Positions 63,057 through 64,000 of a DNA stretch of 64,000 nucleotides are shown in pieces (the first letter of the stretch is position 1; each line of letters opens with the position of its first letter). The DNA comes from Amycolatopsis cihanbeyliensis (GTDB lineage: Bacteria > Actinomycetota > Actinomycetes > Mycobacteriales > Pseudonocardiaceae). The notes below the pieces were generated by a model. That model had not been told where the DNA came from, ran no database searches, and saw only the letters and a list, made by a program, of their open reading frames with translations. Where the stretch lies: contig NZ_VFML01000001.1 of assembly GCF_006715045.1 (NCBI RefSeq), forward strand, positions 2,324,501 through 2,388,500, written 5' to 3'. Both the position numbers and the translations under genes were made by a program.

Positions 63057-64000
63057 TCACTCCACCCCGATCAGCAGCACGGCTGATTCCTGACCACCGG
63101 AATAGCACGACAGCTCCACCTCGGGCCGCTCGGTACGCAGCCGGTCGGCCAGCGTGGTCCCGATCCCGCCCGGCGCGCCGGTACCGGTCAGCACGGTCAC
63201 CAGCTCGCCGCCCGCGGCGAGCATCCGGTCCAGCACCGCCATCGCGGCCTCGACAATGCGCGAGCCGGTCGCGGCGGACTCGATCAGCACGACCTCGCCG
63301 TCCACGAGGCCGACCAGGTCGCCCGCGTGCGCGCGACCCACCCAGGTGATCGCCTCCTCGCGCGCGACCAGCAGCTCGCCACGGCGGGTGGCCGCCGCGG
63401 CCTCAGCCATGGCGACCACGTCATCGTTGGTCCGCCGCGCCGGATCGTGCACGGCGAGCGCGGCCAGCACCTGCACCGGCGAGGCGCAGGGCACGACGAC
63501 CACCTCGAGGTCCTCGAGCATCGGGTGGCCGGTGACCTTGTCCACGGCAGCGGTCAGCTCGGCGTCCGCGGGCAGCACGGTGACATGCGTGGCCCCGGTC
63601 CCGGTGATCGTGCCGAGCAGCTCGTCCACGGTCGGGGCCGAGCTCCCTGGCACCCGCAGCACCGGCTTGCCCTCCGCGGTGACCAGCTCCGCGAGGCCCT
63701 GCCCGCGCACCACGGGGAGGACGGCGCGGCTCGGCCCTTCCGATCCGGCCGCGACCTCCTGCGGCGCCGTCAGCAGTGGCTCCACCCGGATCTGGTGTGG
63801 CCTGCCGGCCGCGAGACCGGCCTCGATGGCGGCGCCGATGTCCGCGCAGTGCACGTGTACCGCGTGGCTCCCTGCGCCGTCCCCGGCGACGGTGACGCTG
63901 TCCCCGAGCTCGCTGAGCACCGTGCGCAGCTCGGGCAGCCCGGCCGGGTCAACGTCGTCGAGCAGGTACATGACCTCCCACGCGGACACGGCGGGCGGCG
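63057..64000 (-). CDS. DAK2/FakA-like protein, C-terminal part (cut by window edge)
   Basis: About 314 C-terminal codons; the frame is open to the window edge and the N-terminal DAK2 kinase-like domain lies beyond it. What is visible resembles the C-terminal region of FakA/YloV-type proteins: WEVMYLLDDVDPAGLPELR, GDSVTVAGDGAGSHAVHVH (each in part), NDDVVAMAEAAAATRRGEL, and a final sub-domain with GGELVTVLTGTGAP. Neighbour of recG, as usual. In firmicutes the family forms fatty acid kinase with a FakB partner; actinobacterial role less clear. Confidence 0.85.
   Translation of the reverse strand, partial: PPAVSAWEVMYLLDDVDPAGLPELRTVLSELGDSVTVAGDGAGSHAVHVHCADIGAAIEAGLAAGRPHQIRVEPLLTAPQEVAAGSEGPSRAVLPVVRGQGLAELVTAEGKPVLRVPGSSAPTVDELLGTITGTGATHVTVLPADAELTAAVDKVTGHPMLEDLEVVVVPCASPVQVLAALAVHDPARRTNDDVVAMAEAAAATRRGELLVAREEAITWVGRAHAGDLVGLVDGEVVLIESAATGSRIVEAAMAVLDRMLAAGGELVTVLTGTGAPGGIGTTLADRLRTERPEVELSCYSGGQESAVLLIGVE

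Overview
The window is about 64 kb of very GC-rich actinobacterial chromosome, most likely from the family Pseudonocardiaceae (Amycolatopsis/Saccharopolyspora/Prauserella type). Three things point there: frequent GTG starts and ATGA/GTGA gene overlaps; a gene order recG - pyc - rsmD - coaD - sepIVA - DUF177 - rpmF - rnc - mutM - acyP - smc - ftsY close to the one known from Mycobacterium; and a secreted guanyl-specific RNase whose first domain resembles RNase St of Saccharopolyspora. No rRNA, tRNA, CRISPR array or intact insertion sequence was recognised.

Left region (1-21.6 kb) is a nearly complete purine-to-central-metabolism island. Guanine deaminase (guaD), a three-subunit xanthine dehydrogenase and an 8-oxoguanine-deaminase-like enzyme feed urate. 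Uricase, uraH and uraD make allantoin; allB and alc degrade it; glyoxylate then goes through gcl, hyi and glxR to glycerate, or through malate synthase (aceB) to malate. Two NCS2-type purine permeases, a PucR-type regulator, an IclR-type regulator and an unusual fusion regulator accompany them. Three related 15-bp dyads, in front of hyi, uraD and aceB/iclR, suggest one IclR-type regulon.

Middle region (21.6-45 kb): ftsY; an anmK/sodium-symporter pair behind a DasR-like operator; a patch of small or decayed genes; smc and acyP; a Pro/Thr-rich membrane protein; an overlapping kdp operon (27-aa ORF, kdpF, A, B, C, D, E); a ROK regulator; a YflT-type stress protein; and a PadR/HAAS pair. Much of this interrupts the ancestral mutM-acyP-smc-ftsY order.

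Right region (45-64 kb): mutM, rnc, rpmF, DUF177, sepIVA, a two-domain secreted RNase, coaD and rsmD on the minus strand; a HelD-type helicase and an LLM flavin oxidoreductase on the plus strand; then an arginase-family enzyme, a membrane class III cyclase, pyruvate carboxylase, a divergent S8 protease, recG and the C-terminal part of a DAK2/FakA-like protein cut by the window edge.

The most unusual structure is a family of 21-bp intergenic repeats in five arrays (about 7.6, 11.8, 28.3, 53.7 and 54.7 kb). Each array lies just behind or overlaps the 3' end of a gene and keeps exact 21-nt register, even where the orientation inverts. Behind smc, the LLM gene and the cyclase it is a single five-unit arm; behind uricase and guaD it is a three-unit arm followed by an inverted five-unit arm.
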